A stretch of 54,490 nucleotides of DNA from Phycisphaerae bacterium (GCA_012744475.1 JAAYBV010000040.1:1-54490), one strand, 5' to 3'. Shown: positions 15,311 to 23,856, counted from the first letter of the stretch. The notes: a model not told the origin generated them from the sequence alone. Numbers and translations are program-made.

Positions 15311-17791
15311 CTATGACGGCTTTCGGTTTTCCTGGCAGAACTTGCCCATCAGCTCCATGGCCTTGCCGGTCTTGTCGAGAGAGCCGTCGAGGTGGGCGAA
15401 GGCATCGACCAGTTCGAGCAGGGCCGGGTCGGGCTCGACGGTGCCGTACTTGTGGGCGGTGTTGACGATTCCGGCGTCGAGGCCGTACTCCATCGCCTTG
15501 GCGACGTAGGCCCGGCAGACGCCGATCTTGCGGCCGGGCAGATCGCGCACCGAATTGCTCACGCCCAGCGAGAAATGCGCGCCCTTGAACTTCGGGTCGT
15601 TCTTGATCTTCCTGATGGTCTCGAACGTGCGGTAGGTATAGCCCGGCACGCCCGGCTCCATCGGCATGTCGATCGCCAGCGGAAAGACGGTCGAGTCGAA
15701 GAAGATCTGCTCCGGCTTGAATCTGTACCGGCCCACCGCCTCATCGAAGATACGATGCGCCAGGGCGCAGAGTTCGTCAACCGAGTGCGACCCGCCGGGA
15801 CCGGTGGGTCTGTCCTCGCTGACCAGCAGCGCGATGACGGAGAAGTCGTACTGCCTCTTGAGAGGCAGGATGCGGTCCATCGTGTAAACCTTGACCGAGT
15901 TGATCAGCGGAGGCCTGACCGATTCGGACGTGTCATACCATTCCTTCAGGCCCGCTTCGAGCACGTCGTCGTTGCTGCTGTCGATGCAGATGGGCACACC
16001 GTCGCCCCAACGGCGCACGAGCTTCGTGTACTCGACCATCATCTTCACCGCCAGTTTCGGATCGTCCTCGCCGAAGGCATCGAGATTGACCGCAATGTAG
16101 TCGGCGCCGTCGGCCGCCTGCGACTCGATCAGCGCGCGGATGTAGTCAAGCTCCGGGCTCGGCTTCGTGTAGGCGTCAGGCCCGAGGTCCTGCAACCGGC
16201 GCATGATCTGGCCGGTCTTGGGGATCGAGGCGTGAACGGCTTCGCCGATCGAGATCAGTGCGTTCTTCATCGTGTGGTCCCTGCCGAACAGATAGTTAAG
16301 AATCGAGGAGGAGTGCTGGAGCGCCGGATTGCGGCGCGGGTTGATCGTCGTCCGCAGCCGCTGGCGTCCGCCCTTCTCGGAGGCGGCGGCCTCGTAGACG
16401 CGATTGCCCACGCATGCCTGCCTGAGGTTGTTACCGCAGCAGCCGTCCACGGTGGCGTCGCCGCACGGGGCGTTGTCGATGCCCTTCTCGCAACTGCCCA
16501 TGGTGCAGACGCCGAAGTTCTCGGGCAGGAAACAATCGCCGCACTCCTCGCAATCGAACAGTGTGTACTTGAACGCCTTCTCGTTGGCGTTGAACAGTTT
16601 GTAGACGAGGCCTTCGCCCTTATCGGCGCCGAGGAAGCCCATCGTCTTGCGGAAGGCGTGAAAACCCACACCCTCGGGATCGAGGAACGCGTGGTGCGAG
16701 AAATCGAAGAACCGCTTGCCCGCCGTCGGTCGCGGCTGCGACAGCGTGCGGGGCTTGCCGTTGTCGTCGTAGAGATAGAACGCGTCTCTGGCGGGCCAGC
16801 AGAGGTTGTCCTTGAACCGCTCCCAGCCGGATCCGATCTCGGCGGCGCGCTCGACGATGCGGGTGAACGTCGCGAAATCCTGGACGCCTCCGATGTCCAC
16901 GCCGGCGGCGCCCATCGCCTTGTACATGGCCACCTGCTGGGCGGCCCGCTCGATGTGGTCGTCGAGCTTCTCGCTGTAGACTTTGGCGAGCAGCTCGTCG
17001 CTGACGAAGCAGCCGGGCAGCTTGATATCGTGCATCAGACGCGGCGCGGGCGTGATCGTACTGAGCAGGTACACGTTGCCGATCACCGGGACATCCAACA
17101 TGGGCGAATGATTATTCGCCCCTACGCGCAGGTACGTGAACAGCTCCAGGCTCTTGCGCCAGTCCCAGCCGACCTGGGTGATCAGAAACGCGGCGCCGCA
17201 GCGGACCTTCTTTTCCATCTTGTAGTACTGCTGCATCTGCGTCGCTTCGGTGTACTTGAAGGGCGAGACCGCCGCACCGGGCACAAACTGATGCACGCTC
17301 GCCAGGGCGTCCGGCTTGGCGCTGAGATAGGCGTCGTGGTTCATCTTGCGAATCAGGCGCAGCAGGCCGAGCGATTCGAGCTCGAAGACACCCTTGGCCG
17401 CGACCGGCTTGTCACCCGTCAGCGCCAGCACGCTGGTGACGCCCGCCTTGCGGAAGCCGACGAGCGAACTGACGATGGCGTCGGCGTTGGCGTCCTTGCA
17501 ACTGATGTGCGGCACGACGTCGAGGCTGTCGAGCAGGTGGTTCGCTTCGAGGACGCTGACAATGGCGGCCGGCTCGAGGTTGGCGACGCCGCCGGGGTTC
17601 TGCGGTAGCGTGATCGCGGCGAAGTCAAACCCTTCCGGCAGGATCGCCCTGCCACCCTCGGCCGCCTCCTGATACGCCCGGCCGAACCGCTCGATGGGCG
17701 CGAAGCTGAACCCCGGCCCGCCGACCAGTTCCGCCAGCACCAGCAGGCCCGATCGCTGCCGGAGTTTCCGTCCCAGACTGTTCTGCTCCAT
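15311..17791 (-). CDS. MetF-MetV-methyltransferase fusion (one-carbon metabolism)
   Basis: Protein of 826 residues with three modules. Residues 1-320 resemble methylenetetrahydrofolate reductase ([34 protein letters not shown]). Residues about 325-470 are a Cys-rich MTHFR-C/MetV-like domain with C414-E-E-C417-G-D-C420, C429, C434, C443, C451, C452 and C460. Residues about 505-826 are a pterin-binding (DHPS-like) methyltransferase ([33 protein letters not shown]), as in AcsE/MeTr. It could reduce methylene-THF and pass the methyl group to a corrinoid protein. Residues 223-230 come from an inserted palindromic repeat. The ATG at 17791 has GGAG 6 nt upstream; the ATGs at 17803 and 17812 are alternatives. 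Confidence 0.85.
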   Translation of the reverse strand: MEQNSLGRKLRQRSGLLVLAELVGGPGFSFAPIERFGRAYQEAAEGGRAILPEGFDFAAITLPQNPGGVANLEPAAIVSVLEANHLLDSLDVVPHISCKDANADAIVSSLVGFRKAGVTSVLALTGDKPVAAKGVFELESLGLLRLIRKMNHDAYLSAKPDALASVHQFVPGAAVSPFKYTEATQMQQYYKMEKKVRCGAAFLITQVGWDWRKSLELFTYLRVGANNHSPMLDVPVIGNVYLLSTITPAPRLMHDIKLPGCFVSDELLAKVYSEKLDDHIERAAQQVAMYKAMGAAGVDIGGVQDFATFTRIVERAAEIGSGWERFKDNLCWPARDAFYLYDDNGKPRTLSQPRPTAGKRFFDFSHHAFLDPEGVGFHAFRKTMGFLGADKGEGLVYKLFNANEKAFKYTLFDCEECGDCFLPENFGVCTMGSCEKGIDNAPCGDATVDGCCGNNLRQACVGNRVYEAAASEKGGRQRLRTTINPRRNPALQHSSSILNYLFGRDHTMKNALISIGEAVHASIPKTGQIMRRLQDLGPDAYTKPSPELDYIRALIESQAADGADYIAVNLDAFGEDDPKLAVKMMVEYTKLVRRWGDGVPICIDSSNDDVLEAGLKEWYDTSESVRPPLINSVKVYTMDRILPLKRQYDFSVIALLVSEDRPTGPGGSHSVDELCALAHRIFDEAVGRYRFKPEQIFFDSTVFPLAIDMPMEPGVPGYTYRTFETIRKIKNDPKFKGAHFSLGVSNSVRDLPGRKIGVCRAYVAKAMEYGLDAGIVNTAHKYGTVEPDPALLELVDAFAHLDGSLDKTGKAMELMGKFCQENRKPS
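17101..17126. repeat. Family B palindrome inside a coding sequence
   Basis: GGGCGAAT-GATT-ATTCGCCC followed by CTACG. It lies in frame in the MetF fusion and encodes V-G-A-N-N-H-S-P between Y-L-R and M-L-D-V-P. The other two family B copies are outside or at the edge of genes. Confidence 0.75.
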
Positions 17792-17984
17792 CGTTGTCTC
17801 CATCGGGTCCATGCATCCGTTCCCGGGTCTCATACGATCTGCAAACACCGCAGGATACCAAATCCCGGCATCCTCCGCCATCCCCTTGCCGGTGGGCGCT
17901 CCTGTGCGGGTGCACTGCGTGTTTGTAGGTGGGTTCCTGCCGAGGCCAGCAAGGGGGTCTGTCATCTCGGAGAGCGTGGCGGAT

Positions 17985-18119
17985 GTCATTTCGACTAAGA
18001 GCTTGCCCTGAGCGAAGTCGAATGGGGCGAAGCCCGCACGGAGAAATCTGGCCGAGGATAAGGCAATGGCCCCTTCGCAGCCAGATTCCTCCACTACGCT
18101 GCGCTCCGGTCGGAATGAC
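17985..18119. repeat. Family D inverted pair
   Basis: The left arm runs GTCATTTCGAC...GAGAAATCTGG (17985-18051). The right arm, read in reverse complement, runs GTCATTCCGACC...GAGGAATCTGG (18119-18081). The left arm also contains GCCCTGAGCGAAGTCGAA. A more divergent pair is at 21081-21173. Repeats of this style are widespread in environmental bacterial genomes. Confidence 0.65.
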
Positions 18120-18185
18120 AAAGTCGATTGCAGTCGCCCCGTGAAGATCTACCCACAAACTTGAAGTGCACCCCTCCTGTGCCGG

Positions 18186-18270
18186 GTGGCAGCGGCAAAC
18201 TCCGTTTGCCGATGGCTTTCAGGGGCTTCAGGGATATCACCATCGGCAAGCTGGCGCTTGCCGCTGCCAC
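18186..18270. repeat. Facing pair of family A repeats
   Basis: The left copy starts GTGGCAGCGGCAAAC and ends TTTGCCGATGGC. The right copy starts ATCACCATCGGCAAGC and ends GCTTGCCGCTGCCAC. The layout is the same as at 1-99. Confidence 0.7.
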
Positions 18271-18372
18271 ACTTGGGCGCTTCACGCGGTTCGCGTTATG
18301 GCTGGTCTGTGCGCCGAATACGTCGCACTGTCCGGATCTGGCGCATCGTCTTCATGCCGAAAAGGACACGGA

Positions 18373-18507
18373 TTTTCGTCCCAAACACGCAACGGTCAAA
18401 CGACAAAATGCGCGTGACATGCAAAAAGTTTTTAGTCCTTTCTTCGCCTGGACTTACACGAATCAACTACGTGAAAAACGCCGTTTTTTTCGTCCCAAAC
18501 GTGCAAC
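18373..18507. repeat. Two 21-bp direct repeats before the HNH gene
   Basis: TTTTCGTCCCAAAC followed by ACGCAAC occurs at 18373-18393, and TTTTCGTCCCAAAC followed by GTGCAAC at 18487-18507, 19 of 21 bases identical. The pair is 114 bp apart and upstream of the HNH-AP2 gene. It could be an operator or a recognition site of that protein. Confidence 0.5.
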
Positions 18508-18576
18508 ACCGTCCAAGGGTAGAGGGCCGCATCGTTTTGCGGCCGGCAAGGAAACCTGAAAGATGGAGGACGAGGA

Positions 18577-19335
18577 ATGGCCGCGAAACGCAAACGGGCG
18601 AGACGGTGTTCAAAGGGCGGAGCGGGCGCGTGCGATCCATCGGAGCGGAGGTGCTCGAATTGCCTGTTCGCCATCCCGCCGTCGAAGGAGCAGTGGGTGG
18701 TGTGGATGGTGACCCGCTGGCCGCCTCCGATGAGCTGTTTCAACCACCCGGACAGCCCCGGCGAGCGCCGCGACGTACGCGGGACGGGCACCTGCCGGAA
18801 CTGGCGGCCGCGCCGGCAGGTATCGCCGCGTCAGCCGCCGCCGGAGCCGCCGAACGACGAGATTCGCTACATCCCCTTGACGCGCGGCAAATTCGCGATC
18901 GTCGATGCGGCGGATTACGAGCGGATCAACCGCTACCGCTGGACCGCCTGTCCCTGTGCAGACGGCGGCTTCTATGCGCGCCGATCCGTGCACGGCGGGA
19001 CGGTCCTGATGCATCGCGAGATCATGAACGCGCCCAAGGGCATGGTGGTCGACCACATCGACTGCAACCGGCTGGACAACCGCCAGGCAAACCTGCGCGT
19101 TTGCACGCCGCAACAGAACGAGTTCAACAAGCGTCCTCGCAGCGGACGCTCCCGCTTCAAGGGCGTCTACCCGCACCGGGACAAGTGGCAGGCCGCGATC
19201 AAACACAACGGCAAGACACACCATCTGGGCATCTTCGACGACGACGTCGAGGCCGCCAAGGCCCGCGACCGCAAGGCCTTCGAGCTCCAGGGCGAGTTCG
19301 CCTACCTGAACTTCCCCGACGAAATCGACAGATGA
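18577..19335 (+). CDS. HNH endonuclease with AP2-type DNA-binding domain
   Basis: Protein of 252 residues. The N-terminal 80 residues are basic and Cys-rich (C11, C19, C26, C29, C54, C73), perhaps a zinc-binding module. An HNH domain follows with M-H-R-E-I-M-N, V-V-D-H-I-D-C-N, L-D-N-R-x-x-N-L-R and C-T-x-x-x-N at about 145-185. The C-terminal 60 residues are an AP2/ERF-like domain (S-R-F-K-G-V, W-x-A-A-I, L-G-I-F-x-x-x-x-E-A-A-x-A-R-D). HNH-AP2 proteins are usually free-standing homing endonucleases of phages and mobile DNA. GGAGG lies 8 nt before the ATG. It is flanked by repeats and a lone S23-element arm, consistent with a mobile origin. Confidence 0.88.
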   Translation: MAAKRKRARRCSKGGAGACDPSERRCSNCLFAIPPSKEQWVVWMVTRWPPPMSCFNHPDSPGERRDVRGTGTCRNWRPRRQVSPRQPPPEPPNDEIRYIPLTRGKFAIVDAADYERINRYRWTACPCADGGFYARRSVHGGTVLMHREIMNAPKGMVVDHIDCNRLDNRQANLRVCTPQQNEFNKRPRSGRSRFKGVYPHRDKWQAAIKHNGKTHHLGIFDDDVEAAKARDRKAFELQGEFAYLNFPDEIDR

Positions 19336-19379
19336 CCGGTGATTCAGGATGAGCGAGATTCGGCTTAGCGTGTGTCACC

Positions 19380-19420
19380 AAATCCGAATTCCGAATGTCG
19401 AGACCCGAAACAAGCGCGAA
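19380..19420. repeat. Lone arm of the S23-element repeat (family E)
   Basis: Runs AAATCCGAATTCCGAATGTC then GAGACCCGAAACAAGCGCGAA, matching the arms at 13290-13440 and 44515-44992. No partner arm is seen nearby. Confidence 0.55.
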
Positions 19421-19535
19421 AGACGAAACAACAAATTTGCAACAGGGGCGCGCGGACATCGTGACTTGGGCCAGTGAGCCTCTGAACCTCCAAGAGTGTG
19501 AAGACCTTCCTCCTGCGCGTGCGGGCCCCTTCATG

Positions 19536-20129
19536 TCACGGGGGCAACTGATAGAGCGGCGTTCGCCCGTCGGCGTCGGGTTTCAGAAGGTCGCGCAGGA
19601 TCGCCTGCCCCTGGGGGCTGGTGGCGGCGACCCATTGGTCGTCTTTTTCTCGCTTGATCAGTCGGCCCTGGGCCCAGGCCTGGAAATCCGTCATATCCTG
19701 CGCGGTTGCCTTTGCCCCGGTGGAAGGGTCGGGCCGTTCGAGAAAACCGATGAAGAGCTCCGATTCGCCCGGTTCGAGCACGTAGCTGTACACGTGCGCC
19801 CGAAAGCCGGCGTGTCCCCCGTCGCTCAGAGGCCCGGACGGCGCCGGGATCGGGCCAGCCTTCCTGAAACTGTCCGCGAACAGCCGGCCGGTGTTGGCGT
19901 CGTAGAACCAGGCCTGACGACTCTGCAAGACCGGCGCCGGGCGAGCCGGCCACAGGACCCGAATCAGCATGAAGCCGAGCAGCGCCGCGCTCAGGCACGC
20001 CACGACGATCACCGCACCGGCATGCCGGTCGATCCACTCCCGCAGGCCCCAACGCTCCAGTGCCCCGCGCCACCGCTCCAGGCGATGGCGGAGCTCATAT
20101 TGCAGCAGGTCGGGAACTTTCAACGCCAT
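19536..20129 (-). CDS. Single-pass membrane protein next to a prepilin
   Basis: Protein of 197 residues; no family recognised. It has a basic N-terminal part (1-35), one membrane helix (about 37-60, A-V-I-V-V-A-C-L-S-A-A-L-L-G-F) and an exported domain with W-F-Y-D-A-N-T-G-x-L-F near 75-85. The C terminus reads P-D-A-D-G-R-T-P-L-Y. It starts 6 bp after the prepilin gene, so both are probably one transcript, and it may take part in a pilus or secretion-like assembly. The FYDxNTGxLF segment recurs in planctomycete proteins, which is recollection rather than a search result. Confidence 0.75.
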   Translation of the reverse strand: MALKVPDLLQYELRHRLERWRGALERWGLREWIDRHAGAVIVVACLSAALLGFMLIRVLWPARPAPVLQSRQAWFYDANTGRLFADSFRKAGPIPAPSGPLSDGGHAGFRAHVYSYVLEPGESELFIGFLERPDPSTGAKATAQDMTDFQAWAQGRLIKREKDDQWVAATSPQGQAILRDLLKPDADGRTPLYQLPP

Positions 20130-20135
20130 GCGGTC

Positions 20136-20900
20136 TCAATCTCCACTCTCGGGTCTGGAGGCGCGACGATCTTCCAACGCATTGGGATCGGGGGCGCGAT
20201 GCACCGTCAGTGACTCGATCATGTATTCGAGGTCAGGGTTGTTGTCCGAACCCTGTTTGGGGTCGGCGATCCGGCCCTGGATCAGCTTGCGCGTGCGATC
20301 GTCCTTCCAGTGAATCCACTCGCCGTGTGCGTCGGCGAACGACACGTTGCACCCGTTGCGGTGCCGGTTCGTCAGGCCCTGCAATCCGGGCGGCCAGGAC
20401 CACGGGCGCCACAACCACCGGTCGTCGTCCAACACCAGCGGCCAGAAGCAATCCGAGCCCCGGCGTTCCTTGTCGATGAAGACCATCTTCGCACCGGCGC
20501 CGGAGACCCGGTGCAGCCGTGCGAAGGGGACCACCCCGTCGCGCTTCTGCCCCCCCATCGTATTCGACAGGCCGTACGAATTGCGATGTTCGCCGTCATC
20601 GTCGGTCTTGCAGAGCAGAACGTCCTGCGACTGGAGATAGGGTTTGAGGTCCGCTGTCCAGGACTCCGGCGGGCAGAGTCGGTCGTCGTGGTCCGGTGCA
20701 TACAGCAGCCAGGCCAGCGTCAGTTGGCGCTGGTTCGCCAGACAGTGCACTTGTTCGGCCTGGCGGTGCGCCTGGGTCAGGGCAGGCAGCGACAGCGACA
20801 CCAGCAGACAGATGATCGAGACGACGACCAGCAGCTCCACCAGGGTGAACCCCCTGCGTCGAAGTTCGCCTCTCTCTTGCCTGTCGCACAGCGTCCGCAT
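20136..20900 (-). CDS. Type IV prepilin-like protein (H-x9-DG-like group)
   Basis: Protein of 254 residues. After a short basic leader comes R-R-R-G-F-T-L-V-E-L-L-V-V, the prepilin peptidase site (cleavage between G and F) and N-methylation segment, followed by a long hydrophobic helix. The rest is a globular exported domain. Near the C terminus G-C-N-V-S-F-A-D-A-H-G-E-W resembles the conserved end motif of the large planctomycete prepilin-like family. The ATG at 20900 is used because an upstream TTG at 20969 would put 23 extra residues before the leader. The paired membrane protein gene follows after 6 bp. Confidence 0.87.
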   Translation of the reverse strand: MRTLCDRQERGELRRRGFTLVELLVVVSIICLLVSLSLPALTQAHRQAEQVHCLANQRQLTLAWLLYAPDHDDRLCPPESWTADLKPYLQSQDVLLCKTDDDGEHRNSYGLSNTMGGQKRDGVVPFARLHRVSGAGAKMVFIDKERRGSDCFWPLVLDDDRWLWRPWSWPPGLQGLTNRHRNGCNVSFADAHGEWIHWKDDRTRKLIQGRIADPKQGSDNNPDLEYMIESLTVHRAPDPNALEDRRASRPESGD

Positions 20901-21080
20901 ATCCAACCGACTCCGCTCATCGGTTTCCGACAGAAGGTCCGGACTGGCTCGTCCGGCCTCACGCCGCAACGCATCGCCATCGATCCGATCATAGCCGCCC
21001 CGCCCGCCATGTCAACCTACAAACAGCCGGCCATCCGGACTGTGGTGGGAAGACCTCTGCTGGCAGGAACAGGAGGTTCT

Positions 21081-21173
21081 GTCACCCCGAGCGCAGTCGA
21101 GGGGTCTGGCCGAGATTGGAGGAGGCGCCGTATACGATGCCAGATGCCGCGACTGCGCTACGCTCGGTGAGAC
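21081..21173. repeat. Family D inverted pair
   Basis: The left arm runs GTCACCCCGAGCGCAGTCGA then GGGGTCTGG. The right arm, in reverse complement, runs GTCTCACCGAGCG...GCATCTGG. Confidence 0.6.
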
Positions 21174-21261
21174 AAGGCAGGGACGCCAGGACGATCAGTC
21201 ACACCCTCAGACTGTGTCCGGCAGATTTCACGCCAAGCCCCTTTCAAGCGTGGAACGCCGT

Positions 21262-21345
21262 GTGGCAGCGGCAAGCGTCCCGATGTACGTCGGGACCGAT
21301 GGAAGACGCGAAAGGGCAGAAGCCATCGGCAAACTCCGCTTCGCT
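21262..21345. repeat. Family A repeat pair with TCCCGATG palindrome
   Basis: The sequence opens GTGGCAGCGGCAAGC, includes the palindrome TCCCGATGTACGTCGGGA (21278-21295) and later has GCCATCGGCAAACTCCG. It combines the modules seen at 1-99. Confidence 0.6.
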
Positions 21346-21483
21346 CTCCGCCCGCGCCGGACCGCGGCCACATAGTCCCGACGCGGAATTGGACGTGGTG
21401 TTTCGATTCGGCTGTGCGGTACAATGGGAATGGGTGAAGACGACTGCACGTGGAATGAACGCCTCGCAAAGAAGGAGATGGTC

Positions 21484-22890
21484 ATGCGTATGAGATTGAC
21501 AATGGGAATGGCGGTTCTGCTCGCGATCGCCGGCAGCGCTGCGGCGACGGAGATCAACGTCACCGTCGATGGGTCGGTGCGGTATCAGACGATCGAGGGG
21601 TTCGGGACGTGCTTGATCGCGTGGGTCGGTCGCTTTCGCGATCTCTATCGTACCGAGGACTTCCAGCGGATCTACGTCGAGGGCGTCGGCTGCAACATGC
21701 TGCGCGTCAACATGTGGGGCCCGACGTTCGAGAAGCCGACCGAGGACTGGACGCAGATTCGCGGCGAGGATTTCGACATGGGCGCCGACGGGGGCCGGCC
21801 GCAGATCTTCGTCGACTTCGGGCAGGCCATCCGCAAGCTCAATCCTGACGTCAAGATCATCGGCACGGTCTGGAGCCCGCCCGCCTGGATGAAGGTCAAT
21901 CGATCCATCACCGACAAGAAGTCCGGCGCGATTCGCGCCGGCGGATACGGTGACATCGACAATCGCGTCGAGCCGAAATACTTCAAGCACTTCTGCAAGT
22001 GGATGGTCGAGTACGTCAAGCTGCACGAGGCGCATGGAGTACCCTTCTACGCCGTCAGTCCGGGCAACGAGGTGCAGTTCACGCAGTCGTTCGAGAGCTG
22101 CGTCTGGGACGGCCAGGACTTCGTCACGATCGTCGCCATGCTGCGCGAGATGCTGAACGCCGAAGGCTACGGTCACGTGAAGATCTTCGGGCCCGAGACG
22201 ATGACCAGCCACCTGTACGAAGGCGGGACCGGCTCCTACGTGAAGGCGATTCTGAACGATCCGAAGGCGTTGGCGGCGCTGGACGTGTTCGCGACGCACG
22301 GCTACGAGGACGGCGTCAAGGGCGAGATGTCGGCGACCTCGTCGCGGCGGTTCTGGGACTTGATCGCGCAGACGGGCAAACCGTTCTGGATCACCGAGGG
22401 CGGCACCGGCGATCACGACTGGCCCGCGCCCATTCAGAAAGGAATCGGCAACGCGCTGCACAACGCGCTGGTGGCGGGCCACTGCTCGGCCTTCGTTCCG
22501 TGGCAGATCACGGAGGGGCGCAAGAGCATTCACGCGCTGATGGTGATGAGCACGTACACGCCGAAGACGCACACCGCAATGCACTACACGCGGTTCATCC
22601 GGCCCGGCGCCGTCCGCATCGACGCGACGCCCGGCTTCGGCGCCGTCCAGGTCGGCGCGTTCCTGCACGAGAAGGCCGGCGAGCTGACCGTCGTCGCGCT
22701 CAACCCCACCGAGCAGACACATGCCCTGAATTTGAGTTTCCGCCATCTCGGGCCGCTCAGTTCGTTGAAGGTCCGCCGCACCAGCGCCGCCGAAGAATTC
22801 AAAGAGCTGCCCGACGTGCCCGTCCACGACGACGAGGCCCGTTTCGACATGACCGCGCAGAGCATCGCCACCTTCCGGGCCGCTCTGTAG
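21484..22890 (+). CDS. GH30-family glycoside hydrolase, secreted
   Basis: Protein of 468 residues. A signal peptide (1-21, ending GSAAA) precedes a family 30 (beta/alpha)8 barrel. The opening Y-Q-T-I-E-G-F-G is typical, the acid/base is E196 in V-S-P-G-N-E-V-Q and the nucleophile E305 in W-I-T-E-G-G-T-G. The C-terminal 90 residues form the usual side beta-domain. GH30 enzymes include glucosylceramidases, xylanases, fucosidases and beta-1,6-glucanases; the substrate cannot be read here. AAGGAG 6 nt before ATG 21484 decides the start. The last 50 bp of the gene recur in imperfect form at 23701-23753, beyond the MNT/HEPN pair. Confidence 0.88.
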   Translation: MRMRLTMGMAVLLAIAGSAAATEINVTVDGSVRYQTIEGFGTCLIAWVGRFRDLYRTEDFQRIYVEGVGCNMLRVNMWGPTFEKPTEDWTQIRGEDFDMGADGGRPQIFVDFGQAIRKLNPDVKIIGTVWSPPAWMKVNRSITDKKSGAIRAGGYGDIDNRVEPKYFKHFCKWMVEYVKLHEAHGVPFYAVSPGNEVQFTQSFESCVWDGQDFVTIVAMLREMLNAEGYGHVKIFGPETMTSHLYEGGTGSYVKAILNDPKALAALDVFATHGYEDGVKGEMSATSSRRFWDLIAQTGKPFWITEGGTGDHDWPAPIQKGIGNALHNALVAGHCSAFVPWQITEGRKSIHALMVMSTYTPKTHTAMHYTRFIRPGAVRIDATPGFGAVQVGAFLHEKAGELTVVALNPTEQTHALNLSFRHLGPLSSLKVRRTSAAEEFKELPDVPVHDDEARFDMTAQSIATFRAAL

Positions 22891-22893
22891 GGC
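22841..22893 (+). repeat. Direct repeat copy 1: 3' end of the GH30 gene
   Basis: GTTTCGACATGACCGCGCAG and the following 33 bases, including the GH30 stop codon. 48 of 53 bases match copy 2 at 23701-23753. The two copies bracket the MNT/HEPN genes. Confidence 0.85.
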
Positions 22894-22970
22894 GCACGCG
22901 TGATCTCGCCGCGCGGCACCGGCATGCACCAGGCCGACTTTGCTGGTGCTGCTGTAGAACATGTTGATCG

Positions 22971-22999
22971 ATGACATCGACGTCGCCAGGAGGTATAAT
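22971..22999 (+). promoter_or_regulatory. Promoter of the MNT/HEPN pair, near-leaderless
   Basis: ATGACA (22971-22976), 17 bases, then perfect TATAAT (22994-22999). Only 8 nt separate the -10 box from the ATG at 23008, so the transcript should start at or within a few bases of the start codon. Confidence 0.6.
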
Positions 23000-23007
23000 C
23001 CCTTCAT

Positions 23008-23316
23008 ATGGTCGCGACTGAACAACAAAAGGAGAAGATACTACACGAGTTGGCCGCCTGTCTGGCCCGAGAGGCAGAGGTCTGCAAGGTGGTTGTCTTC
23101 GGATCGTTCCTGACCAGCGCAATGCCGAACGACCTGGACGTAGCCATCTTTCAGGACAGCGACGAGTCTTATCTCCCTTTGGCACTGAAATACCGCCGCC
23201 TGCTGCGCCGGATCGCTGATCAGGTTCCGATTGATGTGATTCCCGTTCGATCCAGCTCCGCTGCCGGTCCGTTCCTGGCGGAGATACAAAAGGGAGAGGT
23301 CGTCTATGAGCGGTGA
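23008..23316 (+). CDS. MNT-domain nucleotidyltransferase
   Basis: Protein of 102 residues of the minimal nucleotidyltransferase family. The signature reads V-V-V-F-G-S-F-L-T-S-A-M-P-N-D-L-D-V-A, a G-S...D-L-D motif one residue shorter than the usual GSX10DXD spacing. The gene overlaps the following HEPN gene by 11 bp, as in the pair at 1416-2049, so it is the probable antitoxin or modifier of that protein. It is not a close copy of the first pair. No good ribosome site is seen, and the promoter position suggests a leaderless message. Confidence 0.85.
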   Translation: MVATEQQKEKILHELAACLAREAEVCKVVVFGSFLTSAMPNDLDVAIFQDSDESYLPLALKYRRLLRRIADQVPIDVIPVRSSSAAGPFLAEIQKGEVVYER

Positions 23317-23695
23317 ATCGGGAGCATGGCTGCAATATGCCCGTGAGAACCTGAAGGTGGCCGAGATGACCTTGCAGGCGGGGCTCCTGAATCCCTGCCT
23401 GCAGAATGCGCAACAGGCCGTCGAGAAAGCACTCAAGGCAATTCGCGGGCGGCGAGGCCTGGCGCTAAAGCGAACCCATAGCATACGGGACCTGAATCGC
23501 GATCTCGTCGCATCCGGAGTGACGACAGGCCTTGGCGAAGACGACTGTGATCTGTTCGATTCGATCTACGTCCGTTCGAAGTATCCGCTGGACTCCGTGC
23601 TGCCCGATTCGCCGCCCGACGTCTCAACTTGCGAACACTGTGTCAAACGCGCAGCCCAGGTACTCGCCATGGCCGAGGGTCTCTTGGAGGGATGA
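23306..23695 (+). CDS. HEPN-domain protein, probable toxin partner
   Basis: Protein of 129 residues of the HEPN family. It has W-L-Q-Y-A-R-E-N-L-K-V-A-E near the start, then Q-N-A-Q-Q-A-V-E-K-A-L-K-A and R-S-K-Y-P near residue 93, typical of the HEPN/DnaK-like branch. The RX4HXY motif of HepT is absent; R-T-H-S-I-R-D at about 54-60 may be a variant. It starts inside the MNT gene (11-bp overlap). Such pairs act as toxin-antitoxin modules, but the reaction of this HEPN branch is less well defined. Confidence 0.85.
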   Translation: MSGESGAWLQYARENLKVAEMTLQAGLLNPCLQNAQQAVEKALKAIRGRRGLALKRTHSIRDLNRDLVASGVTTGLGEDDCDLFDSIYVRSKYPLDSVLPDSPPDVSTCEHCVKRAAQVLAMAEGLLEG

Positions 23696-23700
23696 GCTCC

Positions 23701-23753
23701 GTTTCGACATGACCGCGCAGAGCATCGTCACCTTCTGTACTGCTCTGTAGGGC
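23701..23753 (+). repeat. Direct repeat copy 2: duplicate of the GH30 3' end
   Basis: GTTTCGACATGACCGCGCAG and the following 33 bases match 22841-22893 at 48 of 53 positions. It begins 5 bp after the HEPN stop. No GH30 sequence upstream of the repeat is kept here. Confidence 0.85.
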
Positions 23754-23827
23754 CGGTTCGACCTCATCAGAATCGACGATATCCACGGAAATCACTATAT
23801 ATTTCGGCGTTTGCGGCGCTTTCTTGC

Positions 23828-23856
23828 TTGACAATCGCGTCAAAACGACATATCTC
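23828..23856 (+). promoter_or_regulatory. Candidate promoter of the HU gene
   Basis: Perfect TTGACA (23828-23833), 17 bases, then TATCTC (23851-23856). The -10 is weak. The leader to the ATG at 23940 is about 77 nt. Confidence 0.45.

Larger units (their letters stand above)
17792..18576. other. 785-bp gap made largely of repeats
   Basis: No gene is supported here. From left to right it holds a segment GTGCACTGCGTGTTTGTAGG near 17909-17928, whose partial complement is near 18148-18172, the family D pair at 17985-18119, the family A pair at 18186-18270 and the TTTTCGTCCC direct repeats at 18373 and 18487. In-frame extensions of the MetF fusion into it read through repeats and are rejected. Confidence 0.6.
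20901..21483. other. 583-bp gap with two repeat clusters
   Basis: Contains the family D pair (21081-21173) and an extended family A pair (21262-21345). A TACAAT at 21420-21425 could be the -10 of the GH30 gene, but no good -35 is seen. No gene is supported. Confidence 0.55.

Noticed and set aside
15392-17608. A 738-codon frame antisense to the MetF fusion
   Set aside because: The minus-strand product has clear conserved motifs, and the plus-strand frame has none.
21244-23028. A 594-codon frame antisense to the GH30 gene
   Set aside because: It crosses repeats at one end and reads as a shadow of the GH30 codons.
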